Shown here: positions 16,376 to 25,234 of the stretch, piece after piece
Numbering within the stretch: position 1 is the first letter of the stretch
Layout of the letters: each line of letters opens with the position of its first letter
The notes under the pieces: model-generated
Told to the model about the DNA's origin: nothing
Seen by the model: the letters and a program-made list of their open reading frames with translations, nothing else
Database searches by the model: none
Source: Streptomyces tsukubensis
Lineage (GTDB): Bacteria; Actinomycetota; Actinomycetes; Streptomycetales; Streptomycetaceae
Length of the DNA stretch: 64,000 nt
Direction: 5' to 3'
Assembly (NCBI RefSeq): GCF_009296025.1
Contig: NZ_CP045178.1
Coordinates: 1,860,001-1,924,000, forward strand
Made by a program: the position numbers and the translations under genes

Positions 16376-18037
16376 CTAGAGGGTGCCGGGGTCGGTGGCA
16401 GGATCGCGTCGGCCGGGGGGCGGGGACGACGTCGGCGGGTTGACGGGGCCGGTGGCCGGGTCGCTTCGCCGGATGGGCGCCGACGCTATCGGCCGGTCGA
16501 CGGGGCCGGTGGCCGGGTCACCCCGCCGGGTGGGCGCCGACGCTATCGGCCGGTCGACGGGGCCGGTGGCCGGGTCACCCCGCCGGGTGGGCGCCGACGC
16601 TATCGGCCGGTCGACGGGGCCGGTGGCCGGGTCACCCCGCCGGGTGGGCGCCGACGCTATCGGCCGGTCGACGGGGCCGGTGGCCGGGTCACCCCGCCGG
16701 GTGGGCGCCGACGCTATCGGCCGGTCGACGGGGCCGGTGGCCGGGTCACCCCGCCGGACGGGCGCCGACGCTATCGGCCGGTCGACGGGGCCGGTGGCCG
16801 GGTCACCCCGCCGGACGGGCGCCGACGCTATCGGCCGGTCGACGGGGCCGGTGGCCGGGTCACCCCGCCGGGTGGGCGCCGACGCTATCGGCCGGTCGAC
16901 GGGGCCGGTGGCCGGGTCACCCCGCCGGGTGGGCGCCGACGCTATCGGCCGGTCGACGGGGCCGGTGGCCGGGTCACCCCGCCGGACGGGCGCCGACGGT
17001 ATCGGCCGGTCGACGGGGCCGGTGGCCGGGTCACCCCGCCGGACGGGCGCCGACGGTATCGGCCGGTCGACGGGGCCGGTGGCCGGGTCACCCCGCCGGG
17101 TGGGCGCCGACGGTATCGGCCGGTCGACGGGGCCGGTGGCCGGGTCGCGGCGGCCGGTGGCGGGGAACAGCATCGGCGGGTCGTCGGGGTCGGGGACGCG
17201 GTCGCTCCAGCCGCCGGGGACGGTGTGGCTCTGCTGTTCCCTGAAGCGGACGGGTGGGATGCCGACGCGGCGGGTGAAGAGGCGGGAGAAGTAGGCGGGG
17301 TCTTCGTAACCGACGCGTCGGGCGACTGCGGCGACGGGCAGGGCGGTGGCGGCGAGGAGTTCCTTGGCGCGGCCGAGGCGGATGCCGAGGAGGTAGTCCT
17401 TGGGGCGGCAGCCCGCTCCTTCGCGGACGGCGGCCCGGAGTTGGGCGGGGGTCATGCCGTGGCGGGCCGCGTGTTCGGCGACGGTGAGTGGCTGGTAGGC
17501 GTCGCGGGCAAGTGCCTGGAGTACGGGGTCGCCGTCGGGTGCGAGGTCGGCGCGGGCACGGCGCAGGGCGACGAGGAGTTCGTGGACGGCGGCGCCGGTC
17601 TCGACGTCGAGGAGCGGGTTGCCCCGTCGGGCGGCTCTGGCGATACGGGCGATGGCGGCGCGGGCGGGGGCCGCGTCGGAGAGGGGGACGACGGGGCGTG
17701 CGGGTTCGATGTAGCCGAGTTCGGTGTAGGTGGCCGTGGCGGGCCCGGTGAAGTCGACGAAGCTTTCGTCCCAGCCGGTGTCGGGGTCGGCGCCGTAGTG
17801 GTGGGGTGTGCCCGGGGTGAGCCAGAGCAGGGCGGGGGCGGTGACGGTGGTGCGGCGGCCGTCGGCGTGGAGCAGCCAGCCGGAGCCCGCGCCGATGACG
17901 ACGGCGACGTGGTGATCGAGGGTGCGGGGGCCCACGGGAGGGAGGGTGCCGTGTTGGAGTCCTACGCCGAGGCAGACGAGGCCGAGGCCGTGCAGGGTGG
18001 TGCTCGGGGTGAAGTAGCGCATCCATGTGTGGTACAT
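16376..18037 (-). CDS. AraC-family transcriptional regulator with a 19-residue tandem-repeat tail
   Basis: 553 residues. The first 295 look like an ordinary AraC/XylS activator: an N-terminal cupin-like sensor (LWLTPGTPHHYGADP) and two helix-turn-helix motifs about 180-270 ending with VGYEDPAYFSRLFTRRVGI. After VPDPDDPPM the frame runs into about 12 copies of RRGDPATGPVDRPIASAPT, which add about 255 residues of Pro/Ala/Arg/Asp-rich, probably disordered sequence. ATG 18037 (MYHTWMRYFTP) is taken as start because the sensor domain begins there and the upstream bases form a separate 21-bp repeat. It diverges from the GH35 gene, which it probably controls, and is followed by chorismate mutase. 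Confidence 0.85.
   Translation of the reverse strand: MYHTWMRYFTPSTTLHGLGLVCLGVGLQHGTLPPVGPRTLDHHVAVVIGAGSGWLLHADGRRTTVTAPALLWLTPGTPHHYGADPDTGWDESFVDFTGPATATYTELGYIEPARPVVPLSDAAPARAAIARIARAARRGNPLLDVETGAAVHELLVALRRARADLAPDGDPVLQALARDAYQPLTVAEHAARHGMTPAQLRAAVREGAGCRPKDYLLGIRLGRAKELLAATALPVAAVARRVGYEDPAYFSRLFTRRVGIPPVRFREQQSHTVPGGWSDRVPDPDDPPMLFPATGRRDPATGPVDRPIPSAPTRRGDPATGPVDRPIPSAPVRRGDPATGPVDRPIPSAPVRRGDPATGPVDRPIASAPTRRGDPATGPVDRPIASAPTRRGDPATGPVDRPIASAPVRRGDPATGPVDRPIASAPVRRGDPATGPVDRPIASAPTRRGDPATGPVDRPIASAPTRRGDPATGPVDRPIASAPTRRGDPATGPVDRPIASAPTRRGDPATGPVDRPIASAPIRRSDPATGPVNPPTSSPPPGRRDPATDPGTL
16445..17128. repeat. 57-bp minisatellite, 12 copies, inside the AraC gene
   Basis: Exactly 684 bases make 12 head-to-tail 57-bp units. 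They differ at few sites: GGGTGGG versus GGACGGG, CGCTATC versus CGGTATC, and a divergent first unit. Each unit holds one GTCGAC. Because 57 is a multiple of three and the unit has no stop in several frames, long spurious frames open on both strands. The near-identity of the units points to recent amplification. The low diversity also makes copy number here hard to assemble reliably. Confidence 0.95.
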
Positions 18038-18077
18038 CCGCTGCCGGTCCTCGCTCTCTCGCCGGTGGTTGGGCTGT

Positions 18078-18174
18078 CCCAGGAGTCCAAGGTGCGGCCC
18101 CAGGCGTCCAAGGCGTAGCCCCAGGCGTCCAACGTGCGGTCCCAGCTGCCCAAGGTGTTGTCCCAGGTGTCCAA
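18078..18174. promoter_or_regulatory. Five-copy 21-bp-spaced operator-like array upstream of the AraC and GH35 genes
   Basis: Five copies of CCCAGGNGTCCAA (reverse TTGGACNCCTGGG) begin at 18078, 18099, 18120, 18141 and 18162, exactly 21 bases apart; the interleaved eight bases are variable. The array is in the divergent gap, 41-137 bases before the AraC start and about 160-260 before the GH35 start. Direct half-sites 21 bp apart place regulators on one DNA face, as in the AraC I1/I2 sites. That these bind the adjacent AraC protein is an inference. Confidence 0.6.
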
Positions 18175-18335
18175 CCAGGAACGATCTTTGTCCATGGACG
18201 GTGCGGTGCGCCAGGGGTGAGGGTTGCCGCCAGAGCATGTCCGCTCCCCCGGAGCCGGCGTCCGGCGCGGGTTCGATCGCCGGACGCGGTGGGGCGGGGG
18301 CGGTTTCGTGTGGTCGGTGAGAGAGGGAGAGCCGC

Positions 18336-20075
18336 GTGAGTGGTGTGGGGTCCGGTGCCGTGTTCCGGGTGGGCGACGACGATTTCGAGGTGGACGGGCG
18401 GCCGGTGCGGTTGCTCTCCGGTGCGCTGCATTACTTCCGGGTCCACGAGGAGCAGTGGGGGCACCGGCTGGGGATGTTGCGGGCGATGGGGCTGAACTGC
18501 GTCGAGACGTACGTGCCGTGGAATTTTCACGAGCCGCGTCGCGGTGAGTTCCGTGATGTGGAGGCGCTGGGGCGTTTCCTCGACGCGGTGTCGGCGGCCG
18601 GGATGTGGGCGCTGGTGCGGCCGGGTCCCTATATCTGTGCGGAGTGGGAGAACGGGGGGCTGCCGCACTGGCTGACGGGCCCCTTGGGCGCGCGGGTGCG
18701 GACGCGGGACGCGGACTTTCTTGACCAGGTGGAGCGCTGGTTCCTGCGGCTGTTGCCGCAGGTGGTGGAGCGGCAGTTCGACCGCGGTGGTCCGGTGGTC
18801 ATGGTGCAGGTGGAGAACGAGTACGGGAGTTTCGGCTCGGACTCGGTGTATCTGCGGCGGTTGGAGAAGCTGTTGCGGGAGGCGGGGGTGAGTGTTCCGC
18901 TTTTCACCTCGGACGGGCCGGAGGACCACATGTTGTCGGGTGGTTCGCTGCCCGGGGTGCTGGCGACGGTGAACTTCGGGTCGCGGGCGCGGGCGGGGTT
19001 CGAGGCACTGCGGGAGGTGCGGCCTTCCGGGCCTCTGATGTGCATGGAGTTCTGGTGCGGCTGGTTCGATCACTGGGGTGACGACCATGTGGTGCGTGAT
19101 GCGGGTGAGTCGGCGGAGGCGTTGGCGGAGATCCTGGAGTGCGGCGGTTCCGTCAATGTGTACATGGCACACGGCGGGACGAACTTCGCGGGGTGGGCGG
19201 GTGCCAATCGTGGCGGTGAGCTGCACGACGGGCCGCTGGAGCCGACGGTGACGTCGTACGACTACGACGCGCCGGTGACGGAGGCGGGTGCGCCGACGGA
19301 GAAGTTCTGGCGCTTCCGTGAGGTTTTCGCGCGGTACGCGCAGGGGCCGCTGCCCGAGGTGCCCGCTGCCTGTCCTGAGTTGCAGGCTCCGGTCACGGCG
19401 GCGCTGGAGGGGTGGACGCCGCTCGGTGAGGTCGTGGACGCGCTGGGCGGGGCGGAGGTGGAGTACGGGTTTCCGCCGTCGTTCGAGGAGCTGGATGTGG
19501 ACCGGGGTCTTGTCCGTTACCGGCTGGAGGTTCCCGGTCCGCGTGGGCCGCGTCCGCTGACGTTTCCCGGGATGCGGGACCGGGCGGTGGTCGAGGTCGA
19601 CGGGGTGCGGGTCGAGCCGGGTGCGGAGGTGGCGGGCGGTGCGCGGGTGGAGCTGTGGGTGGAGTCGCTGGGCCGGGTCAACTACGGTCCTCGGCTCGGC
19701 GAGCCGAAGGGGCTGACGGGCGGGGTACTGCACGAACGGCAGTATCTGCACGGGGTGCGGGCGTCCGCGCTGCGGCTGGACGCCTTCGATGACGCGGCCG
19801 CTGTGCGGGCGCTCCCGGTGCGGCGGGCCGAGCCGGGGGCGCGCGGCCTGTACCGGGGTGTTTTCGTGGTGCGGGGCGCGGGGGACGCGCGGGTGGAACT
19901 TCCGGGCTGGGGGCGCGGGTTCGTGTGGGTGAACGGGTTCTGCCTGGGCCGCTACTGGTCGGTGGGGCCGCAGCTCTCGCTGTACGTTCCCGGGCCGGTG
20001 TTGCGGGAGGGCGTCAACGACGTGTGGGTGCTGGAGTGCGAGGAGGCGGGAGAGCCGGAGGTGCGGCTGGTGTGA
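18336..20075 (+). CDS. GH35 beta-galactosidase
   Basis: 579 residues without a signal peptide, so probably cytosolic. The TIM-barrel of family GH35 begins at about residue 22 (LLSGALHYFRVHEEQW). The acid/base glutamate is in QVENEYGSFG and the nucleophile in MEFWCGWFDHWG; beta-sandwich domains follow after about 380. It removes terminal beta-linked galactose. GTG 18336 follows a purine-rich GAGAGGGAGA. It is divergent from the AraC regulator and convergent with the GH101 gene. GH101 releases Gal-beta-1,3-GalNAc, a plausible substrate for this enzyme after uptake. Confidence 0.92.
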   Translation: MSGVGSGAVFRVGDDDFEVDGRPVRLLSGALHYFRVHEEQWGHRLGMLRAMGLNCVETYVPWNFHEPRRGEFRDVEALGRFLDAVSAAGMWALVRPGPYICAEWENGGLPHWLTGPLGARVRTRDADFLDQVERWFLRLLPQVVERQFDRGGPVVMVQVENEYGSFGSDSVYLRRLEKLLREAGVSVPLFTSDGPEDHMLSGGSLPGVLATVNFGSRARAGFEALREVRPSGPLMCMEFWCGWFDHWGDDHVVRDAGESAEALAEILECGGSVNVYMAHGGTNFAGWAGANRGGELHDGPLEPTVTSYDYDAPVTEAGAPTEKFWRFREVFARYAQGPLPEVPAACPELQAPVTAALEGWTPLGEVVDALGGAEVEYGFPPSFEELDVDRGLVRYRLEVPGPRGPRPLTFPGMRDRAVVEVDGVRVEPGAEVAGGARVELWVESLGRVNYGPRLGEPKGLTGGVLHERQYLHGVRASALRLDAFDDAAAVRALPVRRAEPGARGLYRGVFVVRGAGDARVELPGWGRGFVWVNGFCLGRYWSVGPQLSLYVPGPVLREGVNDVWVLECEEAGEPEVRLV

Positions 20076-20093
20076 GGGCGGATCGCCCCGAGG

Positions 20094-20138
20094 GGAAAGC
20101 GGGGGCGGGGACCGGGCTGGTCCTCGCCCCCGCTTTCC
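20094..20138. terminator. Strong hairpin terminator after the GH35 gene
   Basis: A 20-bp stem (GGAAAGCGGGGGCGGGGACC at 20094-20113 with 20119-20138) holds one G-T pair and a five-base GGGCT loop. It begins 18 bases beyond the GH35 stop and can also serve the convergent GH101 gene. Confidence 0.9.
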
Positions 20139-20262
20139 GTCCGACCGTGAGCCCACGGGCGGCCCGTGGTCGGGGCGGGGCGGGGCTTGGGGTCAGATCC
20201 CGCGTTCTCGGGACCGGCATATGCCAGGGCCCGCGTACATGGGTGCCCGCGCACCCGCGCAC

Positions 20263-20334
20263 TCCCGCACCCCCGCACCCCCGCACCCCCGCACCCCCGC
20301 ACCCCCGCACCCCCGCACCCCCGCACCCCCGCAC
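20263..20334. repeat. Octanucleotide array (CCCCGCAC)8-9
   Basis: Eight perfect CCCCGCAC units occupy 20271-20334, and a ninth unit TCCCGCAC precedes them at 20263-20270. The array sits between the GH35 terminator and the GH101 stop. An 8-bp unit is not a codon multiple and lies outside genes, as expected for a slippage-prone tract. Confidence 0.95.
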
Positions 20335-20343
20335 CGGAATCTG

Positions 20344-23300
20344 TCAGATCTCGCGTATCTCGAAGGTGTCGAGGACGAATTCGGCGGTGCCGTCGTCGCC
20401 GGTCTTGCGCAGACCGACCCACGCCTCGCCCTTGTCGGGGGCGGTGAAGTCGTAGGTGAGGGTGGCGGGGGCTGTGGCGACGGGCAGTTGTTCACGGGAG
20501 AGTTCGCGGGGCGCCGGTTCGTCGACGGCGGTGATCCACGCGTACTGGGCGGCCTTCTCGTTCTCGTAGCGGAAGGAGACCCGGTAGCGCTTGCCGGGTT
20601 CGAAGCGGGCGGTGTGCGGGACGGTGCGGTAGACGACGCCGGAGTTCTCGCCGCGGGACTTGAGGGACTGGCCGCCGTCGATGACGTCGTCGATGGCTTT
20701 GCCGTTCCAGCCGCGCTGGGTGAACGGGGCGTGCCGCTGCGCGATGTGGGTGCGCGGGTCGGTGGAGCCGCCCGCGTCGCCCTTGACGAACGGGCCCCAG
20801 CCCTGGGGGACGTGTTCGAAGTCCTCGTGTGCGATGACGTCCTTGTCCGCGAGGGCGGACTTCTGTGCGGTGGCGTCCTTGGCGGTGGGGTGGGCGGGGA
20901 CGACGCGGACGTTGTCGAAGCGGACGCGGGCCTGTCCGGCCTCGGCGCGCAGGGCGAGGATGACGGGTCCGCCGCCGTCGGGCACGGTGAAGCGGGTGAA
21001 CATTCGCTGGAAGCGGGTGCCGTGTTTGCGGTCGGAGTCGACCAGGTTTTCGGCGGTGGACGTGGTGGTCCAGTTGGTGGCGGTGACACCGTCGGCGGTG
21101 CGGATCTCCAGTGCGGCCTTGCGCCGCTCCCCCGCCTTCTCTCCGACCTCGACCTGTACTGAGGCGGTGTAGCTTCCGGGTGACAGCCGGGTCAGGCGCT
21201 GTGTCGCGGAGGCGGCGGCGCCCGCGGTGATGGTGAGTTCGTGGTCGCCGAGGGAGCTGAGGACGACGGCGGCGGGCCCCGTGACGGTCCAGCCCGCGGT
21301 GGTCGCGGAGGTGAATCCGGGGTTGCGCAGGGGGGTGCCCTGGCCCCAGTCGGGGTCGGGGGTGTGCGGGGCCCGTTCGCGGTGGAGGACGTAAGGGGTC
21401 CCGGCTTCCGCGTCGACGGTGACCTTGCCGGAGTGCGGGGTGAGGTCGGTGACGTGGTGGCGCCCCGTGTCGGTGAGGCGGTAGAGGGCGACGCGCCTTG
21501 TGCCGGCCCAGCCGCGCGGGAGTTGCCAGGTGGTGGCGCCGCCCTTCGGGTTGTAGTGGTACAGCTTGGCCGGGGCGGTGGCCTTGCGGGGCTCCCAGGG
21601 GAGCAGGTAGCTGCCGCCGTCGTAGACGAGGCGCCCGTCGGTGGTGATGCGGCGGGTGCCGTTCTCGTCGGAGACCGAGGTGGCCGGTTCGCCGAAGAAG
21701 GTGATCTCGTGCGCGGTCCACCGTTTGATGGGGTTGGCCTGTAGGTACTTGGCGGGCAGGGCGTCGTTCCAGATGATGTCGTAGAAGGTCTTCCAGTCGG
21801 TCTTGCCGACCCAGCCCTCGAAGTTGCCCATGCGGGCGGCGCCGAGCAGGGTGGGCCACTTGTCGGAGAAGACGTCCTTCTGGTGGTTGCGGATGAAGCG
21901 GATCAGCTGCGAGTTGATACCGCGTGAGGTGTCGCCGCCGTAGTCCGTCTCGTTGGCCCAGTGGGACCAGAGGGCGGAGCGTTCCAGGCCGTGGCCCCAT
22001 TCGGTGGTGACGTGCCAGCCCTGTGCGCGCAGGGCCCGCTGGAGGCGGTCGGAGTTCCAGCCGGATTCGCGGAAGACGTCGATGTAGAGGGTGTTGAGGG
22101 CGGGGTCGGTGTCGTCGCGGAGGTCTTTGAACCGGCGGATGATGTCGCCGGAGACGAGGTCGCGGCGGGGGTCGATGCGGTAGCTCTGGTCGAGCCAGTC
22201 CCACTGTTCGTCGGTCTTGTCGACAAGGGTTTCCGAGAAGGCGCCCGCCACGGGGTACGACTCGGTGGCGTTGACGTGGACGCCGAAGTCGCTGTTCCAC
22301 TTGCGGCCCTCGCGTACGAGGGTGTTGAGGTCGGTGAGGCCGCCGGCGCGTTCGTTGTAGTTGCCCGCGTAGTCGGGGTGGGCGGAGTCGTGGCCTTCGG
22401 ACTGGTAGCCCTTGAGGAGGGTGTACTGGCGCAGGCCGTCGGTGGCGAGGGAGATCCGCTTGACGCCGTCGAGGGTGGCGAGGAACGGGTTGGTGGCCTG
22501 GCTCGCGAAGTTGAAGGGGATGTGCGGGACGACCCGGAGGTGCTGTTCGTCGGCGCCGAGCGGTGTGACCATGATGTCGCGGAAGGCGATGGCCGCGTCC
22601 TGCCAGTCGACGGTCCCGTCGCCGTTGCGGTCCCCCGTGATGATCACCGTGGCGTACGGGAGGGGGTCGGTGTCGCCGGTGGGCGAGGTCTTCGCGCGGT
22701 AGGTGAACTGGCCGGGTTCGAGGCTCGCGAGGGTGCGGCCTTCCGCGCGTACGACGCGGTGCCACAGCCGGCCGTTCTCCCAACTGGACGTCGAATCGGG
22801 GGTGTCGTAGACGGAGTTGGTCTCGATGGCGCCGCCGAGTCTGTCGTGGGCGAGGACGGCGTAGGCGCAGCCGGCCGCTGCGTGGGCGGGGGTGTCCGCG
22901 GTCAGCTCGATGAGTGTGTCGCCGCTCTTGGCCTTGTCGAGATCGAGCCGTGCGGCGAGGAGCGTGGCGCCCGGCTGGTCGCTGCGGACGGAGAGGAGGG
23001 CGTTGCCGAGGAACTGGAGGGTACCGACGCGGAGGGCGGCGGTGTCGCGTATACGGGTGACGTGCCAGGTCACGCGGGTCCCCTCGACGCGGATCCCGAC
23101 ATCGATGGTGGCGCCTTCGAGGGCCAGCGTGTAGGTGGCGCGGTCACCCCGGGTGGTGCAGGTGACCTTCGGGGTGTGCTCCACACCGTCGATGAGGAGG
23201 GTGGTGACGGGGTCGCTCTGCCCGTGGAGGCGTGCGCCGGTGCGCCGGTCGGTGTAGCCGATGACACGGGGGAATCCGGTGGCGACCTGTACGTCGAGGT

Positions 23301-23556
23301 CGGCCGAGCGCAGCCGCGCCTCGGTGGCGGGGGCGGCGGAGGCGAGGGTGGGCGCGCCGAGTACGGCCCCGGCCCCGGCGGCCGCGGCGGTGACGACCAC
23401 GGCTCTGCGGCTCGGGGTGACCTGCGGGGTGCGCCGGTCCGTGGGCGGTTCGGACCGTGGCGGAGGCGCGGTGGCCGCGCCCGCCGCCGGGGGCGCTTGC
23501 CGCGCCGGCTTCCGGTCCGCTGTCGCCTGGGACGCTGAGAACTCTGACGGCTGCAA
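20344..23556 (-). CDS. GH101 endo-alpha-N-acetylgalactosaminidase, Tat-secreted
   Basis: 1070 residues. A twin-arginine signal (SRRAVVV at about 49-55, then an Ala/Gly-rich stretch ending LASAAPA) predicts export. The GH101 catalytic region follows: TLYIDVFRESGW carries the likely nucleophile aspartate and TTEWGHGLERSALWSHW the acid/base glutamate. A dockerin/EF-hand-like calcium loop (GDRNGDGTVDWQD) precedes it, and two carbohydrate-binding-like beta domains fill the C-terminal 350 residues. Such enzymes release the core-1 disaccharide from mucin-type O-glycans. The TTG at 23556 is chosen because AGGAGG lies nine bases upstream. Longer in-frame extensions enter repeat-rich DNA and look spurious. 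Confidence 0.88.
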   Translation of the reverse strand: MQPSEFSASQATADRKPARQAPPAAGAATAPPPRSEPPTDRRTPQVTPSRRAVVVTAAAAGAGAVLGAPTLASAAPATEARLRSADLDVQVATGFPRVIGYTDRRTGARLHGQSDPVTTLLIDGVEHTPKVTCTTRGDRATYTLALEGATIDVGIRVEGTRVTWHVTRIRDTAALRVGTLQFLGNALLSVRSDQPGATLLAARLDLDKAKSGDTLIELTADTPAHAAAGCAYAVLAHDRLGGAIETNSVYDTPDSTSSWENGRLWHRVVRAEGRTLASLEPGQFTYRAKTSPTGDTDPLPYATVIITGDRNGDGTVDWQDAAIAFRDIMVTPLGADEQHLRVVPHIPFNFASQATNPFLATLDGVKRISLATDGLRQYTLLKGYQSEGHDSAHPDYAGNYNERAGGLTDLNTLVREGRKWNSDFGVHVNATESYPVAGAFSETLVDKTDEQWDWLDQSYRIDPRRDLVSGDIIRRFKDLRDDTDPALNTLYIDVFRESGWNSDRLQRALRAQGWHVTTEWGHGLERSALWSHWANETDYGGDTSRGINSQLIRFIRNHQKDVFSDKWPTLLGAARMGNFEGWVGKTDWKTFYDIIWNDALPAKYLQANPIKRWTAHEITFFGEPATSVSDENGTRRITTDGRLVYDGGSYLLPWEPRKATAPAKLYHYNPKGGATTWQLPRGWAGTRRVALYRLTDTGRHHVTDLTPHSGKVTVDAEAGTPYVLHRERAPHTPDPDWGQGTPLRNPGFTSATTAGWTVTGPAAVVLSSLGDHELTITAGAAASATQRLTRLSPGSYTASVQVEVGEKAGERRKAALEIRTADGVTATNWTTTSTAENLVDSDRKHGTRFQRMFTRFTVPDGGGPVILALRAEAGQARVRFDNVRVVPAHPTAKDATAQKSALADKDVIAHEDFEHVPQGWGPFVKGDAGGSTDPRTHIAQRHAPFTQRGWNGKAIDDVIDGGQSLKSRGENSGVVYRTVPHTARFEPGKRYRVSFRYENEKAAQYAWITAVDEPAPRELSREQLPVATAPATLTYDFTAPDKGEAWVGLRKTGDDGTAEFVLDTFEIREI

Positions 23557-23744
23557 GGCGCACACCCTCCTGGGGACGGTTCTGGTGCGGCCCACGATGC
23601 GCCGCGCGAGTGGAGTCCGCCCATGGACAAAGGAGGGGCAGGTGTTGGACTCACGTGCGCGGCGGGCGGTCGTGCGGGGTGTGACGGGTGGGTGAGGCCC
23701 GTCCGAAGGCGCGGGCGCGGGCGCGGGACAGGTACGGAACAGGC

Positions 23745-23790
23745 GCGGGCGCCGTACGGAAGCGGACGCGGGCGCCGTACGGAAGCGGAC
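23745..23790 (+). repeat. Perfect 23-bp tandem duplication
   Basis: Two identical units (23745-23767 and 23768-23790), each beginning GCGGGCGCCGTACGG, stand in the intergenic region upstream of the GH101 gene. Confidence 0.9.
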
Positions 23791-23856
23791 GCGCGACAAA
23801 TACAGGCACAAAAACAGGCACAGGTGCACATACGGCTACGGCCACGGACCGCCGAA

Positions 23857-23910
23857 CGCGGGGGACCCTCCGGAGCCGGGTACCGGCCCGGCCCCGGAGG
23901 GTCCCCCGCG
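23857..23910 (-). terminator. Terminator-like hairpin downstream of the trypsin gene
   Basis: A perfect 17-bp stem (CGCGGGGGACCCTCCGG 23857-23873, complement 23894-23910) with a 20-nt loop that can pair further. It lies about 205 bases after the protease stop and upstream of the GH101 promoter zone, so it probably insulates the two transcripts. Confidence 0.75.
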
Positions 23911-24114
23911 GGTCACGCGCTGTTCGGACGGCGTACCGCACGCCGCCGTGGCGGCGCGTCACCCGGCGCACCCGCGGTGGCCACGAGCCCGTCCCACGCG
24001 GACGGAGGTGGCCGGTCCGGGGACGGACGTACGGCGGGCGGTGAGGCGTTCGCCGCGCCGACGGTGGTCAGGAGCCCTCCGTCCCGCCGAGGGTCGGAAG
24101 GCCCCGACAACGGG

Positions 24115-25020
<906 letters not shown>

Positions 25021-25234
25021 TCATTCCCCTTCGCCGGGCGAGCAATGCGGACCCGCCCGCAATGCCGCCCGTGTGGTGGCCCCGCCTCCGCACTCCTGTA
25101 CGAAGCGGTGCTCCCCGCGGTGCTGTGCGGGGGCGGCCTTTCCTTGGCGTCGTTTTCGGTGTGCGGTCGTACAGTGAAAAGTGCGGCACGGCCACGGGAA
25201 GTGGCCGGGGCACGGATGGCGGGGGTGCGCGGGC

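Larger units (their letters stand above)
23557..24114. other. 558-base intergenic region with repeats, no gene
   Basis: This gap between the GH101 start and the protease stop holds the GH101 promoter zone, a GC-rich (GCGGGC)n tract near 23708-23730, a 23-bp direct repeat, a short AT-richer stretch with CAGGCACA repeats (23800-23825) and the protease terminator. I find no credible reading frame with a ribosome site. Confidence 0.6.

Noticed and set aside
16445..17128. CRISPR-like array
   Set aside because: Units are head-to-tail with no spacers, fully in frame, and there are no cas genes.
15764..18118. 784-residue frame on the plus strand through the repeat
   Set aside because: It exists only because the 57-bp unit has no stop in several frames; it overlaps the well-supported AraC gene and shows no family motif.
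17088..20156. 1022-residue minus-strand frame across AraC and GH35
   Set aside because: Antisense or frame shadow with extreme Arg/Pro composition; it conflicts with GH35, whose catalytic motifs are intact.
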